A DNA stretch of 14,304 nucleotides from an uncultured Paraprevotella sp. (GTDB lineage: Bacteria; Bacteroidota; Bacteroidia; Bacteroidales; Bacteroidaceae). Shown piece by piece: positions 14,294 to 14,304 of the stretch. Location: assembly GCA_900766785.1 (NCBI GenBank), contig CAAFWT010000038.1, positions 1 to 14,304 of the forward strand. The letters run 5' to 3'. Under the pieces are notes generated by a model. The model was not told the origin of the DNA and did no database searches. It worked only from the letters and a program-made list of their open reading frames with translations. Position numbers and translations under genes: made by a program. How positions within the stretch are numbered: the stretch's first letter is position 1; each line of letters begins with the position of its first letter.

Positions 14294-14304
14294 TAGATTA
14301 TTGA

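Overview
The window comes from a Bacteroidales bacterium, most likely Prevotellaceae. Four things suggest this: a tmRNA whose tag reads (A)GENNYALAA; promoter-like TAnnTTTG boxes of the Bacteroidetes type in front of ssrA and the last gene; a stand-alone AICAR formyltransferase; and a BspA-like leucine-rich repeat fragment at the left edge. Base composition is near 50% GC, with a visible dip in the middle of the polysaccharide genes. Genus-level assignment is inference.

Left part (1-2660). The 3' end of a BspA-like LRR gene enters from the left and stops in mid-repeat. A gene-poor stretch follows. It holds a tandem array of six units of exactly 22 bp, four of which carry the perfect 12-bp palindrome GCAGTGCACTGC. 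On the minus strand lie ssrA (tmRNA, with a recognisable promoter), the AICAR formyltransferase gene close behind it, and a possible small basic protein gene (72 aa).

Divider (2668-2862). Between the divergent ssrA promoter and the plus-strand operon lies a striking hexanucleotide array: 30 hexamer slots in perfect 6-bp register. The first 19 are of (C/G)TT(A/G)AC type, one is a GGGGCG linker, and ten are of TTANNG type.

Middle and right (2965-12628). Eight plus-strand genes overlap or nearly touch and form a compact Wzx/Wzy-type capsule or exopolysaccharide operon. In order they are: an initiating phosphoglycosyl transferase; a large OPX/SLBB export protein; a Wzz-like chain-length protein; a Wzx flippase; a GT2 glycosyltransferase; a Wzy-like polymerase; and two more GT2-like glycosyltransferases. 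The expected pathway is: sugar-1-phosphate loaded on undecaprenyl phosphate, extended by up to three glycosyltransferases, flipped by Wzx, polymerised by Wzy under Wzz control, and exported through the OPX protein. The simplest reading is a repeat unit of about four sugars. No nucleotide-sugar synthesis gene, tyrosine kinase or UpxY-type antiterminator gene is present in the window.

Right end (12674-14266). A secreted protein with a probable right-handed beta-helix and recurrent cysteine-containing turns is encoded on the minus strand, convergent with the operon, behind its own TATCTTTG promoter box. I do not see a wholly new system. The two repeat arrays and the cysteine-ladder beta-helix protein are the least explained elements.
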